From: Liolophura sinensis
Taxonomy: Eukaryota; Mollusca; Polyplacophora; Chitonida; Chitonidae
Assembly: GCF_032854445.1 (NCBI RefSeq)
Contig: NC_088295.1
Coordinates: 59,687,249-59,751,248, forward strand
Direction of reading: 5' to 3'
DNA: 64,000 nt
A model generated the notes under the pieces. It saw nothing but the letters and a program-made list of their open reading frames with translations. It had not been told where the DNA came from and searched no databases. Below, piece by piece: positions 1-12,444 of this stretch (its first letter is position 1; each line of letters begins with the position of its first letter). The position numbers and the translations under genes are program-made.

Positions 1-142
1 GCTGGGAGATCTTCCCACGTACGGCCGGAGAGGAAGCCAGCATGAGCTGGACTTGAACTCACAGCGACCGCATTGGTGAGAGACTCCTGGGTCATTACGC
101 TGCGCTAGCGCGCTAACCAACTGATACACGGAGGCCCCCATT
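1..142 (-). mobile_element. SINE-A copy (tRNA-derived), truncated by the window edge
   Basis: Read on the minus strand this is a tRNA-like head: a box A like region (GTATCAGTTGGTTAGCGCGC) and a box B (GTTCAAGTCC), followed by the start of the body. It closely matches 62808-62938. It sits 65 bp downstream of the GPCR exon, in that gene's intron. Confidence 0.8.
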
Positions 143-206
143 GAACAAAAGAACAATCGAATAGGTGTATATCGATAAATGTGACAGAGAACGGGAATAA
201 ACTCAC

Positions 207-682
207 CATATAACAGCGATGATTATAAGGCACTTTTTGCGGGTGTGGTGAGTCCGGTAATGAAGACTCCATGTCACAGACCAGAAACGGTCCAGAGAGA
301 TAGCGATGAGGGTGAACACGGACGCGAATGTCATGCCGTAGTCACAAAAGATCCAGATGGCACACATGATCTCCCCGAACGGCCAGTACCCCAGGGTGAC
401 GTCCAGCGTGTAAAACGACATGGCCGTAACCGCTACAGCGATGTCCGTCACCGCCAGGTTGATGATGTAATAATTGAACAGGGTCTGCAAGCGCTTCTCT
501 ACCTTGATTGCCAACAGCACCAAAACATTGCCAAAGATTGTGACGAACACTATGATGTAGAAAACAACACATATGATAATTTTGTCCGTTGTCAGTGGTT
601 CTCGCGTTGTTACTGTGTTGTTTTCGGAGCTCTGAGAGGAGTTGGACATTCCCCCTAAAAGACCACCTGTTGAATTGGACAT
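207..682 (-). CDS. Aminergic (muscarinic-like) GPCR, first coding exon, partial
   Basis: This exon encodes the N-terminus to the start of TM4 of a rhodopsin-class receptor (158 complete codons); the rest lies beyond the left edge. The start ATG (680-682) has an in-frame TAA 9 nt upstream. The N-tail carries sequons at N3, N14 and N21. TM1 (about 34-60) has GN-V with N52 (1.50). TM2 (about 71-92) has LAVTD with D80 (2.50), followed by the WPFG extracellular-loop motif. TM3 has C107 (3.25), D114 (3.32, the amine-binding Asp) followed by Tyr, and DRF in place of DRY at 131-133. The exon ends inside a Trp codon (TG|G) at a GTGAGT donor. The pattern DY...ASV..L..IS.DR..SVT..L.YR resembles muscarinic receptors, but the Ser and Asn typical of TM3 in muscarinic receptors are Thr and Phe here. 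Another biogenic amine ligand is therefore possible. The family is certain; the ligand is inference. Confidence 0.85.
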
Positions 683-2879
683 CCTTCCTTAGACACAGAA
701 TTGACCAAGGTTGTTGCGTAATATGCTCAGTTCCAAAAGATTTCGGCGCACGTAAGCGAACTGGACTTCAGTGCGTGAGTTAATTTTCTTTGGAACTCAG
801 TGACGCGTAAAGGTGTTGTATGTTCCTTTTATCCATAGCATAGGAGTATCGTGATGCGGACGAAGTGTTGTCTGCATCCTTCAATCGTCCGTCCGCTACC
901 GTTCTGTCATCCTGAGCATTTGCCTAGGGTAATTATTAAAGGCACGGAAATCAATATCTTCCACAAAAACGCCTCTGTGCCTTGTCTCTGCCTAAATGCA
1001 GATACATGTCAATTTGAGTATTTAGTGGCGTTGATGCGATTGGTTGTATAACGGGCATCTTTATTGGTCCGTCATCCTCTAAGGCCAACCAACACTATCT
1101 AAAATTACAAGGACGACATTTACTCTAAGCAAATGTAAACACACGTAAAGAAAAAGATGTCTTCCACCTACCCCGTTAACATTATTGTCGCCATTTATTT
1201 ATTTATTTTATTCTTTTATCCGTAACCTTTTAAGAAACCTCTGCATGCATGTGGTTTGAAATGGAACTTTTGAACTACTAGAAATTTAATAAAGCGAGAT
1301 CACGTTTGTCACACGTCGACATTTATCGTCTAAGAAGAACATCGGTATTTATTTATTAATTTATTTCATTGGTGTGTTACCCCGCACTCAAGAATATTTC
1401 ACTTATACGACGGCGGCCAGCGGGAACATCATTAGCGTATATATTTTAATACCATTTTGTCACATGTAAGAAGGTAGGTTCTGTGATATTTTGTTAAGGG
1501 AAATGGGTCTAAAACCATTAACAAAACGAAATAAAGTGCATGGATTAAAAAAAACAAAATGACCTAGGCGTATTTGAAAAGAGGGGTCCAGCGTTATGGC
1601 GCCAAAATTCATTGTGGTTCCAGGAAGCAAACGAAATGAAGTTCAGAGCCATCCTCATGATGTGGTGGAGAAAATGGACATTTTTAATTGTCGTTATTTT
1701 CACTGGTGACAGTAACAACTGCGTGACGCGTTCGACAAACATATAGTTTTCTATTTATTTGATGGGGGTTTATCGAAAATACTTAGCTGTGAAAGCACGT
1801 TATTCTCAGAGGCATACTGTGAACTTATAAGGAGTCTAACGCTACAACCTAATGGAACGCAAAACCCGCATGAACTATACGCACGCCGAAATGAGATGTG
1901 TCCATCCTTTGATGTTGTCTATATATTGTATTCATGCATAAATCAGGATTCTTCTGGTGGACAAAGCATCCCCGCATAGCCAGGTCCCTTGGCATTGGTT
2001 CATGTTATTGTTTACTCAATTTGATGACAACACTTCTTTTTGTGTAATTCTAGACCATTGACTTCCAATAAATTACAAGGAACATGACTCCATGGAGCAA
2101 TCAAGCAATTGTGCAATAGAAAGCGAATAATTAGCTAATATTTCAGCATATACATGAACAATTAGCATAAAACTAAAACTAAACTTACAGGAGGCCCTGT
2201 TTCACCTGTGTGAACATTTGCCAAGCATCACACTAAGGTCGCTGCTCTGGTTTTACTACCTGTGCTGTAAATCTTTTACACTGCAAACATGTAAATCATC
2301 GACTTTCTGTCTGTATATGTATGTAAAAAGGTTTCCTATTTGACCTTTCTCCAGCTGACTAGAAGGTTTATTGTCTGCAGCATCCCATACGTACTGAACA
2401 CCTCACGAACCTTATCTGTCGGATCTGTTTGTAAGTATAAACGTGCAGAGAAAACGAACTAGTATACAAATTATAGTGTTATGTTTGAATGACTCGAGCG
2501 TTGGCATTTGTGAGCGAACCACTGAACAAAATTCCATTCCAGTGAATCCTATCATTTCTAAACTGGTGGCCTTTGTATTCAGTGAGTAACTAGATGAATT
2601 GACAAGAGACTGTGTTTCGTGTGAGTATTTATCACACCGGTCACCGTTGCTCTGGATTTACTCCCTATGCTGTAAGTCTTTTATATCATACCATTCACCT
2701 TCATCACTGGGGAATAAGCGCGTCCCATTTTTTTTCTGACTGAGTGGTTGTGGAGTCAGGACGTAGAAACAAAGTATATTTAATCTTACTTTTGTCACCG
2801 GGTCCGATCGTAATTAATGGCTTCAGGCTTGTTCTTTATGGGTTTTTTTTTTCATACACGGCTCGTGGATACACAATCA
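683..2879. other. Upstream flank of the GPCR exon; no gene recognised
   Basis: This contains the 5' UTR or upstream region of the GPCR and AT-rich DNA. The only element I recognise is a SINE-A tail remnant near 1350-1425. No convincing coding exon is visible on either strand. Confidence 0.5.
1350..1425 (-). mobile_element. SINE-A 3' tail remnant
   Basis: Minus-strand match to the SINE-A tail: CTGGCCGCCGTCGTATAAGT followed by GAAATATTCTTGAGTGCGG and ACACCAAT. The tRNA head is missing. Confidence 0.7.
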
Positions 2880-3125
2880 ATGCTTTGCACTCAGAACTGA
2901 GAGGTTAGAGCAAGAAAACAGGACTGGTAGCTCCTTGTCATTACAATGTTACTGGGTGGCGTGTTATGCATGATGTCTTCAGCCGGATACTTCAGTGGCT
3001 GCTGCACTTTGGCTGTATGAACTTGGCTGCCACTAGAAGACATAGTATATGTACTCGCACCTAATGACGCCTCATCACCATATGACTGAAAATTGCTCAG
3101 TACCAAGCAGCGGCCCAAGCATGTC
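2880..3125 (-). repeat. Interspersed repeat D, copy 1
   Basis: The minus strand aligns along its length with plus-strand 24626-24900. Both share a TCA/TCG-TATG-TGATGA-G segment, an AAAGTGC(A/T)GC(A/C)GCCACTGAAG segment and a TTGCTCTAACCTCTCAGT segment. A 75-codon open frame here is a by-product of the repeat, not a gene. Confidence 0.65.
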
Positions 3126-3229
3126 TCTAATTAACAACAGATTGTTTTGTTCACGAATTTATTACACTTACACATACACATAGAAATTTATTAGCATCCC
3201 GAATTACGAGCCCTGGCAGCAGTACTAAC

Positions 3230-4740
3230 TCTTATTAGCAGCACAGGCCTCATTTCTCAGCGGAGCTAATCATGCTTCTTAGTACCGTCAGTCACACTTC
3301 TCGGCGGAGCTAATCATGCTTCTTAGTATCGTCAGTCACACTTCTCAGCGGGGCTAATCATGCTTCTTAGTATCGTCAGTCACACTTCTCGGCGGGGCTA
3401 ATCCTGCTTCTTAGTATCGTCAGTCACACTTCTCAGCGGGGCTAATCATGTTTCTTAGTATCGTCAGTCACACTTCTCAGCGGGGCTAATCATGCTTTTT
3501 AGTATCGTCAGTCACACTTCTCAGCGGGGCTAATCATGCTTTTTAGTATCGTCAGTCACACTTCTCGGCGGGGCTAATCATGCTTTTTAGTATCGTCAGT
3601 CACATTTCTCGGCGGGGCTAATCATGCTTTTTAGTATCGTCAGTCACACTTCTCGGCGGGGCTAATCATGCTTCTTAGTATCGTCAGTCACACTTCTCAG
3701 CGGAGGTAATCATGCTTCTTAGCATCGTCAGTCACACTTCTCAGCGGAGCTAATCGCACTTCTCAGCAGCACTAATCACACTTCTCAGCAGCACTAATCA
3801 CACTCCTCATCACAACCAGTCAAACTTCTTATCAACACAGTCACACTTCGTATTGGGATCGTCAGTCACAGATATCGGCAACACTAATTACACGTTTCAG
3901 CAGCACCAATCACACTTCTCAGCAGCACTATCTCTTCCCTCATCACCACTAGTCATACATCTCAGCAGCACTATCTCTTCCCTCATCACCACCAGTCACA
4001 CATCTCAGCAGCACTATCTCTCCCCTCATCACCACCTGTCACACATCTCAGCAGCACTTATCACTCTCCTCATCACCACCAGTCAAACTTCTTATCAACA
4101 CAGTCACACTTCGCGTTAGTATCGCCAGTCACATTTCTCAGCAACACTAATGACACTTCTCAGCAGCACTAATCACACTTCTCAGCAGCACTAATCACTC
4201 TACTCAACACAACCAGTCGAACTTCTCATCAAGACAGTCACACTTCGCATTAGTATTGTCAGTCACAGATCTCAGCAGCCCTAATCACACTTCTCAGCAG
4301 TACTAATCACACTCCTCACCCCCACCAGTCACATTTCCATTACACCAGAAACAATGCCAATTACACATGACAAGATCGCCAGTTAAACTTCTCACTAGCA
4401 CCACGAACTTCCTTCTTAGCACTAATCCTCTCCAGTCAAATTTCTTAACATACCCATTCATAGTTGTAACACCATCGACACTTTTTTCATTATTGACTCT
4501 TATTAGGAATCTAACTAATCACACCCTTAGACATCACCAGTCACACTTTTTTCCAGCACCTTATTGACTCTTATTAGGAATCTAACTTATTTCTTTGCAT
4601 CACCAATCACAATTCTTTGTCCAACTAATCATATCTCTTTGGGCCACAAATCACATTTTTTTCAGCATTAATATCACTCATTTGTGCCAGAAATGATAAT
4701 TGCTGGCCCCACGAGTCACACTTCACATTTTCTCCAGCAC
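3230..4740. repeat. Satellite array: 44-bp units grading into a 22-bp monomer array
   Basis: From about 3250 to 3760 there are roughly 11 copies of a 44-bp unit made of CACACTTCTCGGCGGGGCTA + AT and CATGCTTCTTAGTATCGTCA + GT. From about 3760 to 4740 the array becomes degenerate copies of about 22 bp of the type CACACTTCTCAGCAGCACTA + AT. The two halves of the 44-bp unit resemble each other and the 22-bp monomer, so the 44-mer looks like a diverged dimer. Confidence 0.85.
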
Positions 4741-4876
4741 TATTTTAAATCTTAATTTCGTCTGTCTTAATTCCAGTGTCAACTCTGTCATCATCTGTGT
4801 CTATATGTGCTGTTTGGAAGCAGATAACATCAACACTCCCATCGACTCTCTCATCATCCGCCTAGATTGGTCTCTA

Positions 4877-4966
4877 CGTTTCCTCCCACAATAATGCTGG
4901 CCGCCGTAGTATAAGTGAAACATTCGTGTGTACGGTGTAAAACATCAATCAAATGAACAAACAAAT
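4877..4966 (+). mobile_element. SINE-A 3' part
   Basis: This starts at TTTCCTCCCACAATAATGCT, continues with GGCCGCCGTAGTATAAGTGA and ends in GTACGGTGTAAAACATCAAT, the canonical SINE-A body and tail. It directly abuts the degenerate end of the satellite array. Confidence 0.75.
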
Positions 4967-5034
4967 TAGCTGTGCTTTATGGAAGTCGATAGTGGTGTAT
5001 AGCATGATACACGATTTGAATACTGATTTCCCTC

Positions 5035-5190
5035 ATTCACCTAGAACACACCTTGTTTCATCCTAACTTCACTGAAAACTTTTGAATATAAGTCGCTTTG
5101 GGAATTGACCTTGTGGTTATTGACCTGGAACGTCCTTATTAGTTGACGGCTGGCATACGAATGTCTGATTCGACGTATAGATTCAACTCT
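5035..5190 (+). repeat. Interspersed repeat E, copy 1
   Basis: The core TTTGGGAATTGACCTTG...TGACCTGGAACGTCC...ATACGAATGTCTGATTCGAC is shared with copies at 12445-12645 (+), 54640-54800 (-) and 58540-58740 (-). Confidence 0.65.
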
Positions 5191-8100
5191 CCCATTACCC
5201 TTGCCTCAAATGCGCTCTACATGGTAGCCGATATTGTCAAGTCCATCTCCCAATCTCGGCCTTATCAAAAATTGTGCGCACTACAGATACGTTCTTGAGT
5301 CTAGTCGGACAAAATATCACATCCAAGTTTTGAAACAGCTAAATGAGAGGAAGCAGATAAGGAGCATATCAGCTATAATCGGGGTCTCTGGTAGGTTTCC
5401 TTTCCGGCGTTGGTGAAGGATTATGCCTTTCTTTCCCATTTCATCAGCCACGCCGTCAAACAGTGCGTTTTTATCCGTTATCAGTTTATCAGCATCTAGC
5501 CTGTCTACGACGTCAAAAAATAATTCCCTTGCCATAGGCGTTACTAAAGTCTACGTCTTCAGATCATTCTGGTCAAATAGAGTCCCTACTAGATAAGCCT
5601 GTTATCATTTCCGTAATAGCATGTCTGTCTAATCCAAACTGGTTAATCTCTTACATATTATATCGTACTCAACATGTCTATTTTGTGTAGGTGTTTTAAT
5701 TATACCTTGGGATTTACTTAGTCGTACTAGTAGTCGTGTTTGACTAAGCACCGGTTATTACATTGTAACTACCGGTACATGACGTGTATCTGCAAATGAG
5801 TTGTCAGCATAGCCAGCTTTTAATTAATATAAGTAATTTTAAGGTGGTTTATTTATTTAAGTATTTAAGTATATATTTATTTATTTATTTATTTATTTAT
5901 TTACTTGATTGTTAATGTACACCATGGCCATAGGTATTTCATTTGCATCATGGTATAATCAAATTATCAAATTATCGGTTAAAGTTAGGTACACAAGACT
6001 ATTTCATTTGCCCCACGGGATAGTCAGGCTTCTAGGTAAAATAATCACGTTACCCCCTCCACGGACGAAATACACATAACGCGTTTCATGTTATAATATA
6101 CCTTCTGGTATACTATACTATACTATAACAAAAGATTTCACAGCTATTCGAGCTTTCCACACATTCGGCATCGTTTTAATTATGGGTATCGTTTTAAAGA
6201 ATTTTCATTGAAAAAACTTTATTTACTGTGGGAAATATAGGCCCTTGATTGCAGCTATTTTACTTCGATGCTATAGGCAGTTGAGTTATAAGCACGGTCT
6301 CTGCGGTGGCCAGTTACCCCTATGTCAGATAGATGTACAGTTCAGCGACGGATCGATGTAATTAAAGATGTACAGCTTAAGTCTTAAGTATATCCCATGC
6401 AGAGTGTATGTTTTTCAAGGTTTATTCTGTAAATATGTACTTCAAATACAAAAATATACTTCAAATACAAAATGAACACGTCACAACGTGACGTAATTGG
6501 TGCAAACCATTGTAAATTCAAGGTGAAATTTTCCGCGCATAATTGTCTCATAGTCAGTTATTAAGGGGTTTATTCAACTAGACCGACTATTTCGGCTGGT
6601 CCAGGAAGTTTGGACCTGTACCTGGCGAAGTGCGGTAGTTTCCTTGGAGCTCAATTAACATGCTTTCTTCCAACCATAAAACCGACTCGCGTCGTATACG
6701 TGAAAATATCCCCCCGTAAGGCGCTAAAGCCCTCCCAACTGAAACATACACATACCAGTGCCTAAATTGGTTTGATTTGATGTTTTTGTATAGCTATACC
6801 CCGACCGCTAGTGTTCTTTCAATCGCCAAAGCCACGTTCACACGACACGATCGTTGAATGGACCCGTTGAATTCGATCAGCATGAAACAGACTTGTCCTG
6901 TTTTCGTTCTATGTCGACACAATAAATCAGAACGCGTGTTTCTGCGAGCAGTCTATCTTTCACATCTGGAGTATGGGATTAGTTACGGGAATACCATGTA
7001 CTTATTGCTGTACTCGTCCATGGCCCAAGACCAAAAATTTCACACATTGATACCACCCAAGGTGGCCAAATCTCCTTGCTGTTTTTAAGTTGCTACACAT
7101 CTTTAGTTCATGTTTTGATACGATAGCCCTCGCAAATGGGTAATTTTGTATCGGTTATGCCCCCTTTAAGAAACGTACTTATTGTCCAGTGGGCTAACTG
7201 GTATATTGCAAACATTCATTCAATAACAGCCCTATTTGAACTCCAAGTCAACTCAAGAACAGAGTATTTACCTTATATATATATATATAATATATTAGAT
7301 AAGAAATAATTTGTTTCAGGATTCATTCAGTCAATTTATGGCTCCACAGAAGTATGTCTGTGCACTTTTAATGTAGTGCTTTAGCGGTCTGCAATTATCA
7401 ACTCATACATCCCTATTTGACGTCACTGTTCACAATATGGTCAGAAAAGGCCACAAGTATCCAGTGTTTTAAAGGCAATTTACCAGGTTGTAAAATGTTA
7501 AAAAAAATAGTTTGTTGTCTGATATAAACTTCATAATAGTGTTTTTATTCTCTTTTTTTTTGTCTTTAACCTCAAAGTAGACATTTACACTCTACAAAGA
7601 GTATTACGGAAAAACTTAGTCCTTAATCTTAGTGTTTGGCAACACTTTCAGTTAACAGTATTCTTGATTGAAAGTAAAAAAATCTGATCAAAGGTTTGCT
7701 CTGACATTGTAGTTTTCAGACATGTAGATCACAGGTAAGGAATAACACGAACGTTTTACCTACATGAACTAATCGTCCTTAACTCAGTTTAATAATGGAC
7801 GTAAATAAAAGTATACAGATGGGCTTGTAAACTGTTTATATACTGTTATCAGCTGAATACCTTGCAAATCTTACATGTAAATGTACAGGTCAACTGAATA
7901 TTCAGCTAATCGCGTGTGTGAAATATAGACAAAATATGGACTGCTAAATTTTCTTTGCTTCGTAAACAATCGAACCATCTTATTAAATTGGTCTTATTAT
8001 ATTATAAACTGAGAATCCACAATAATTTACCATAAATAATTTACCGATTAGATTTGGCCATCTAAGGTGGTACCAATATCTTGTCTGGCCCATGGACTTT

Positions 8101-8229
8101 ATAGCCCAATAGCTCAAAGCATTCTTTGTCGACCTACATGGTTAGATACTACAATTTTACTAGTAGACTAATAGACAAAGGAAGAAGGATGTCAGAAAGT
8201 GAGCAGAGAGCGTCAATAAAAGTATTGTA
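5191..8229. other. Intergenic, no gene recognised
   Basis: This holds a (TTTA)n stretch near 5870-5903 and a (TA)n run near 7275-7296. A 72-codon minus-strand open frame at 5317-5535 matches no family I know and has no supporting start or splice context. Nothing else is supportable. Confidence 0.45.
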
Positions 8230-8450
8230 AAGACACAATTAGCAATAAAAAGCAATTTGTAAACTAATTATGACAAAAAGACTCAGCTTTTGTCATGACT
8301 TTTGTCATAAATTCTTGAAAGGAACAAGTTATTACAAAAAGCCAAGCAGTGACAATTTGTAATAATTTATCACGAAATGCCACTCTTAAAGTGGCCTTTT
8401 GTAATAATCATTACAAACTGCGTTTTTATTACAAATTGCGTTATTACATG
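8230..8450. repeat. Nested palindromes, probable MITE
   Basis: Outer arms GCAATTTGTA (about 8251) and TACAAATTGC (about 8430) enclose smaller perfect inverted repeats: ATGACAAAA/TTTTGTCAT (8270-8296), TATTACAAA/TTTGTAATA (8330-8364) and TTTGTAAT/ATTACAAA (8399-8416). No coding capacity is seen. The arrangement suggests a short non-autonomous DNA element. Confidence 0.5.
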
Positions 8451-9948
8451 GCATCAATCCTCACATCTATGTCACATCCAGCTCATTTACCCAAATAAGC
8501 ATAGCTGTTTAGAAGCTGAACTCACAAGTTTTACTTCGAATGGCACTATATAGCATTATACTGATCGATTCAAGTAAAAAAGACAGACTTATAACGCAAC
8601 GAAAATCATTGTAAACTTTAAAAAATTTTGATTGGTGTTTGATTTAGTAATAACGTGTGACATTGATTGACTGAAATCTTCACAAAACACACAAAATGAG
8701 GACAATCTTCGACCAAAAAGGCATTTTTGTTTTCAATGAAAGATTGTGATAAGATGGTACACGTGCGATAATGCGACTTCGTCAAAAATCGTTTTGATGT
8801 TCAAATCGACCGGTTTTCGATTGTTTTTCGGTTTTGAATGTATATAGGTGAAGGCAAATAATAGTTTATACGCGAGTGTGTCACACATGTGCATGTGTTT
8901 GCCATTTTACCAACGTGATAGTTTCATATACTTATCACATATACATATACATGGGAAAACATCTTCCACTTCGCTACCACCAAAGCTATATTGTACACAT
9001 CTCCGCCTTCACCTTTTCATTTCCAAACCAGTCATCTACATGGCTGCACGTTGTTTTCTTACCAGTGGTTTTGTTTCCTGAATATACCTGAAGCAGAAAC
9101 ATGATCCAGTACGGTGACGGTAAAATTTGAGTTTAAAGCAGAAGGCTGAAGCACAACCAAGCACAACAAACTAATGAAACGCGCAATAAACGGCAAAGCA
9201 CCACCAAACAAATGAAGCTCGCAATAAGCCCTGAAGCAAAGCAAAACTAATGAAACAGACGATAAAGGGAAGGCAGTTTTTTGTGGTCTTGAATGGAACA
9301 GATTATTTAAGTGTACCGCAATGAAATACGCATATGAGTAATTCCTTAGTAAGAGTGATTTATATATTGCATCATAGGCTCTCCATAATAAACTAGCAAG
9401 TCTCAGATTTCCTTAATACCTGGAAATCCCAGCTGTGGCATACGTTGACAAATCGAAAACGCCCTCAAATCCCTCTGCTCGTGAAATATTGACCAAATAT
9501 TAATCAATTATGTCTGCCTGTATTCCGGTTTGTGACAATAACATAGACTGTCGGTTTTCATGTATGCATATAGACAATTTCCCTATTAATCACACGAATA
9601 ATGGCAACAGTTTTAGTCAACATTTTGAATAAGATACTTTGAGAATATGAAGCTTCCCTGTCCCAGCAATTGTCCGTTAGAGTAAGACTATATTTGTATC
9701 TGCCGGCGTGTTATAAACACACCGAGCCGTTACATTTGTCAGATCGATTTTGATATGGACAATCTTATGTCCAGTTTTACACTGATATAGATTTAGCACT
9801 GTGATTAAATAGCTGTTTGCAGCTATACACATGGCGATAAAATCCATGAAGTACAGACAGATGGCGCTATACGGTTATTTAGCCCAGGAAACGGCGGTAA
9901 TGGCAACATATTAGAGGGCCATCTTGAACCAAAAAGAATTTTTATTTA
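8451..9948. other. Intergenic, nothing recognised
   Basis: AT-rich sequence with short open frames only. No domain, splice structure or repeat family was recognised. Confidence 0.4.
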
Positions 9949-10332
9949 TGTATTTGGGTAGTGTTTTACTCCGTACTTAAGAATATTTCTTGTTTTCGTG
10001 GAAACCCACGACCATCCGCAGGCTGCTGCAGAACCTTCCCACCTATGCCCGGAAAGGAAGCCAGCATGACTTAAACTCAAAGCGAGGGCATTGGTGAGAG
10101 GCTTCTCACAACGAGGGCATTGATGAGAGGCTTCTCACAGCGAGGGCATTGATGAGAGGCTTCTCACAGCGAGGGCATTGATGAGAGGCTTCTCACAGCG
10201 AGGGCATTGATGAGAGGCTTCTCACAGCGAGGGCATTGATGAGAGGCTCCTCACATCGAGGGCATTGATGAGAGCCCCCTGGGTCATTACACTGCGCTAG
10301 CGCACTAACCACCTCAGCCACGGAGGCCCCCC
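9949..10332 (-). mobile_element. SINE-A copy carrying an internal 29-bp tandem expansion
   Basis: The plus strand begins with the reversed tail (TACTCCGTACTTAAGAATAT), passes through the body (GAGGAAGCCAGCATGA-like, with one change) and ends in the reversed tRNA head (CTGCGCTAGCGCACTAACCA). Between body and head the segment that other copies carry once is tandemly repeated; see 10080-10275. Confidence 0.8.
10080..10275. repeat. 29-bp minisatellite inside the SINE head
   Basis: About seven near-identical copies of a 29-bp unit (CACAGCGAGGGCATTGATGA + GAGGCTTCT). The unit corresponds to the single ACAGCGACCGCATTGGTGAG + AGACTCCT segment of the other SINE-A copies, between box B and box A of the tRNA-like region. 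Confidence 0.85.
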
Positions 10333-11136
10333 AAAAAAGAACGAAAGATTGTGATCAACACACTGCTACATTATCTTACGGCTGATCATTAAAATGGAGA
10401 TGCTTTAACTGTATAACGTTAGCCTGCATATCTTGGTTAAGTTTGTAGTGACCTGGCGTCTCTTTTTGCATGTTTGGCTTATTCACGACACAGCCTAAAG
10501 CAATTATTTGGCAAAGGCGTCTAAAGACACTTGTCCTGCCTAAATGGGATTGCATGCTTCTCGTTCAATGGCTCACTCGGGACTCTACTTCAGTGACAAC
10601 AATCCAGAAAATAAATGCACAAATTTTCCTTATTACACCGTAACTCTGTTGCTATAATGTGAATTATTGCCGGGATACAGAGCTATTTGAAAGACCGTAC
10701 CGAACTGTCAGGAACTTGGAAAAATAAAACGGGGAATCATGAAGGTTATAAAATCTTATTCCCGCTGTTTTCCATGTTGCTGTCGATGTCAAGCAATTCA
10801 GGAGCTGGATTAATGTTTATAAAGTCATTGCAAGTAACAAAGGACTTTGGGTAGAGCTTGCTGACAAGTTCAGTCACACAGGTCGCTGTTATTACATAAC
10901 ACGTATTTTATTTATTACATAACTCGGAGAATGACATGGCAGATTTTATTACGTTACGCGGTGATATTAAACGACACGGAAATTTTCATTACATTAAAGG
11001 TGCATTATTACATAACACCGTGTAACAGTTCTCCCTTTCGTTGCATGTGTTTTAGTTATTGCTCTTTCCACAAACTTCGTCACAGGAAGAGTTTAATAGC
11101 TTTGAATTAGTATCAACTCGTATTTATTTGATTGAT

Positions 11137-11260
11137 GTTTTAATATTTCACTTATGCGATGGCAGCAAGCAAGGGAGAACACACGAACGCCACAGGTTGC
11201 TGGGAGATGTCCCCACCACCCGAGAGAAAGCCAACAAGAGCTGGACGTATTGATGAGAGC
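11137..11260 (-). mobile_element. Degenerate SINE-A copy
   Basis: A reversed tail (AATATTTCACTTATGCGATG) is followed by reversed body and head-like sequence (AGAAAGCCAACAAGAGCTGG, GATGAGAGCCTCCAGGTC). It is diverged and truncated. Confidence 0.55.
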
Positions 11261-11888
11261 CTCCAGGTCAACGACTATATATTACAGAAAAGACCTTGCA
11301 CAAGTGAATAATGCCTGCATATTTCGCCTTATCCTAAATTATTCAACTATAGATAATGAGAAATGGTGGGATTATGCTTAAGAGATATTCATTTACGCTG
11401 TATATCACTGTATCTTTGATTTCAATTGGGCACAAGAAATGAACGACCTAAATATAAATGCCATTGTGTCAGTTTACAGAATCCGATCTTTCACCTCCTA
11501 AAGCGATCCGTCTTTATAGTCCTTGATTTCAGTTCCCTAGCTAAATAGGTCAATTTTTTTCGCTGATTATGAATATAAATTGTTAGGGATAAATACAATG
11601 TGTGGACGCAAATTCATATGACTCCAGAACGGGTAAAAAAAAACATTCAGTTTTAATCCAAATCTGAATATGGTCAACAGTAAAACAATCTAGCAATTAA
11701 GCTAAGGAGCTTCGTTTTGAGGTTATAACTATTATGTAAAGATAACTGTGGGGACAAGGGTACTCGTGGCATACAAATAGATAGCTTTTGACAACAATCA
11801 GTATATCCAGAAATAAGTTTACACGAAATAATCAGTTCAGTTGTTCCACACGTCATTACCTCATTACGTTACCACGGTACCAACGATT

Positions 11889-12209
11889 TTATGCATGAAA
11901 GTCGCGAACCACATCCCCAGCTGATACACAACATCCGCGACACACTGCAACTGTAAGTTTCCAAAGGTTTGACTGTTTAAACACAGTTCTAAACACAGCT
12001 GAAGCTCCACTTTTCAATTCAATAAAACAGCCTACCAATGAGTACTTTCGCCACAACATGAATCTTCTGTTCACAGTGGAAGAAAGTTTCTCTCTTTCCA
12101 GCCAATATTGTTCAGTGTTCTCCGAGAAATATAAACCTCTCGCCATCTGAGTCACCTCCCAGTCTCTGAGAGAAAAACTGTCCCCCTGTCTTCCATCACC
12201 TTGCATCAC
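11889..12209 (-). other. Unrecognised 106-codon open frame
   Basis: This ATG-to-stop frame has a polar N-terminal half rich in Arg, Glu and Trp and a Cys-containing C-terminal third. I recognise no domain. It lies in a repeat-rich intergenic tract and has no neighbouring exon I can join to it. It may be chance, a lncRNA or a lineage-specific gene; I treat it as unproven. Confidence 0.15.
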
Positions 12210-12444
12210 GTGTCACATATCCAGGAATTAATTAGCTGCTACCTTGTCAGAGAAAAGCGGCAACTTCAAATATTTGATACAGCGTTACCCCAGGTTCCTA
12301 CCGTGCAATAACTAAAATTTAACCATACAAAAATAAGAGAAAATGTTACATGTATACAGTTGTCGTTCGTAAATTGATTAGAAATGTACTTTTTAAACAA
12401 AAAAGCCTGGATCTGCAAATATTTAAGATTTACTTGATGGGCCA

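Noticed and set aside
245-658. 137-codon plus-strand open frame
   Set aside because: It is the antisense shadow of the GPCR exon, which has clear TM motifs on the minus strand.
2891-3118. 75-codon open frame rich in Ser
   Set aside because: It coincides with interspersed repeat D, and the other copy (24626-24900) does not keep the frame.
10080-10275. Direct repeats with regular spacing that could suggest a CRISPR array
   Set aside because: The units are contiguous with no unique spacers and lie in a eukaryotic SINE; this is a minisatellite.
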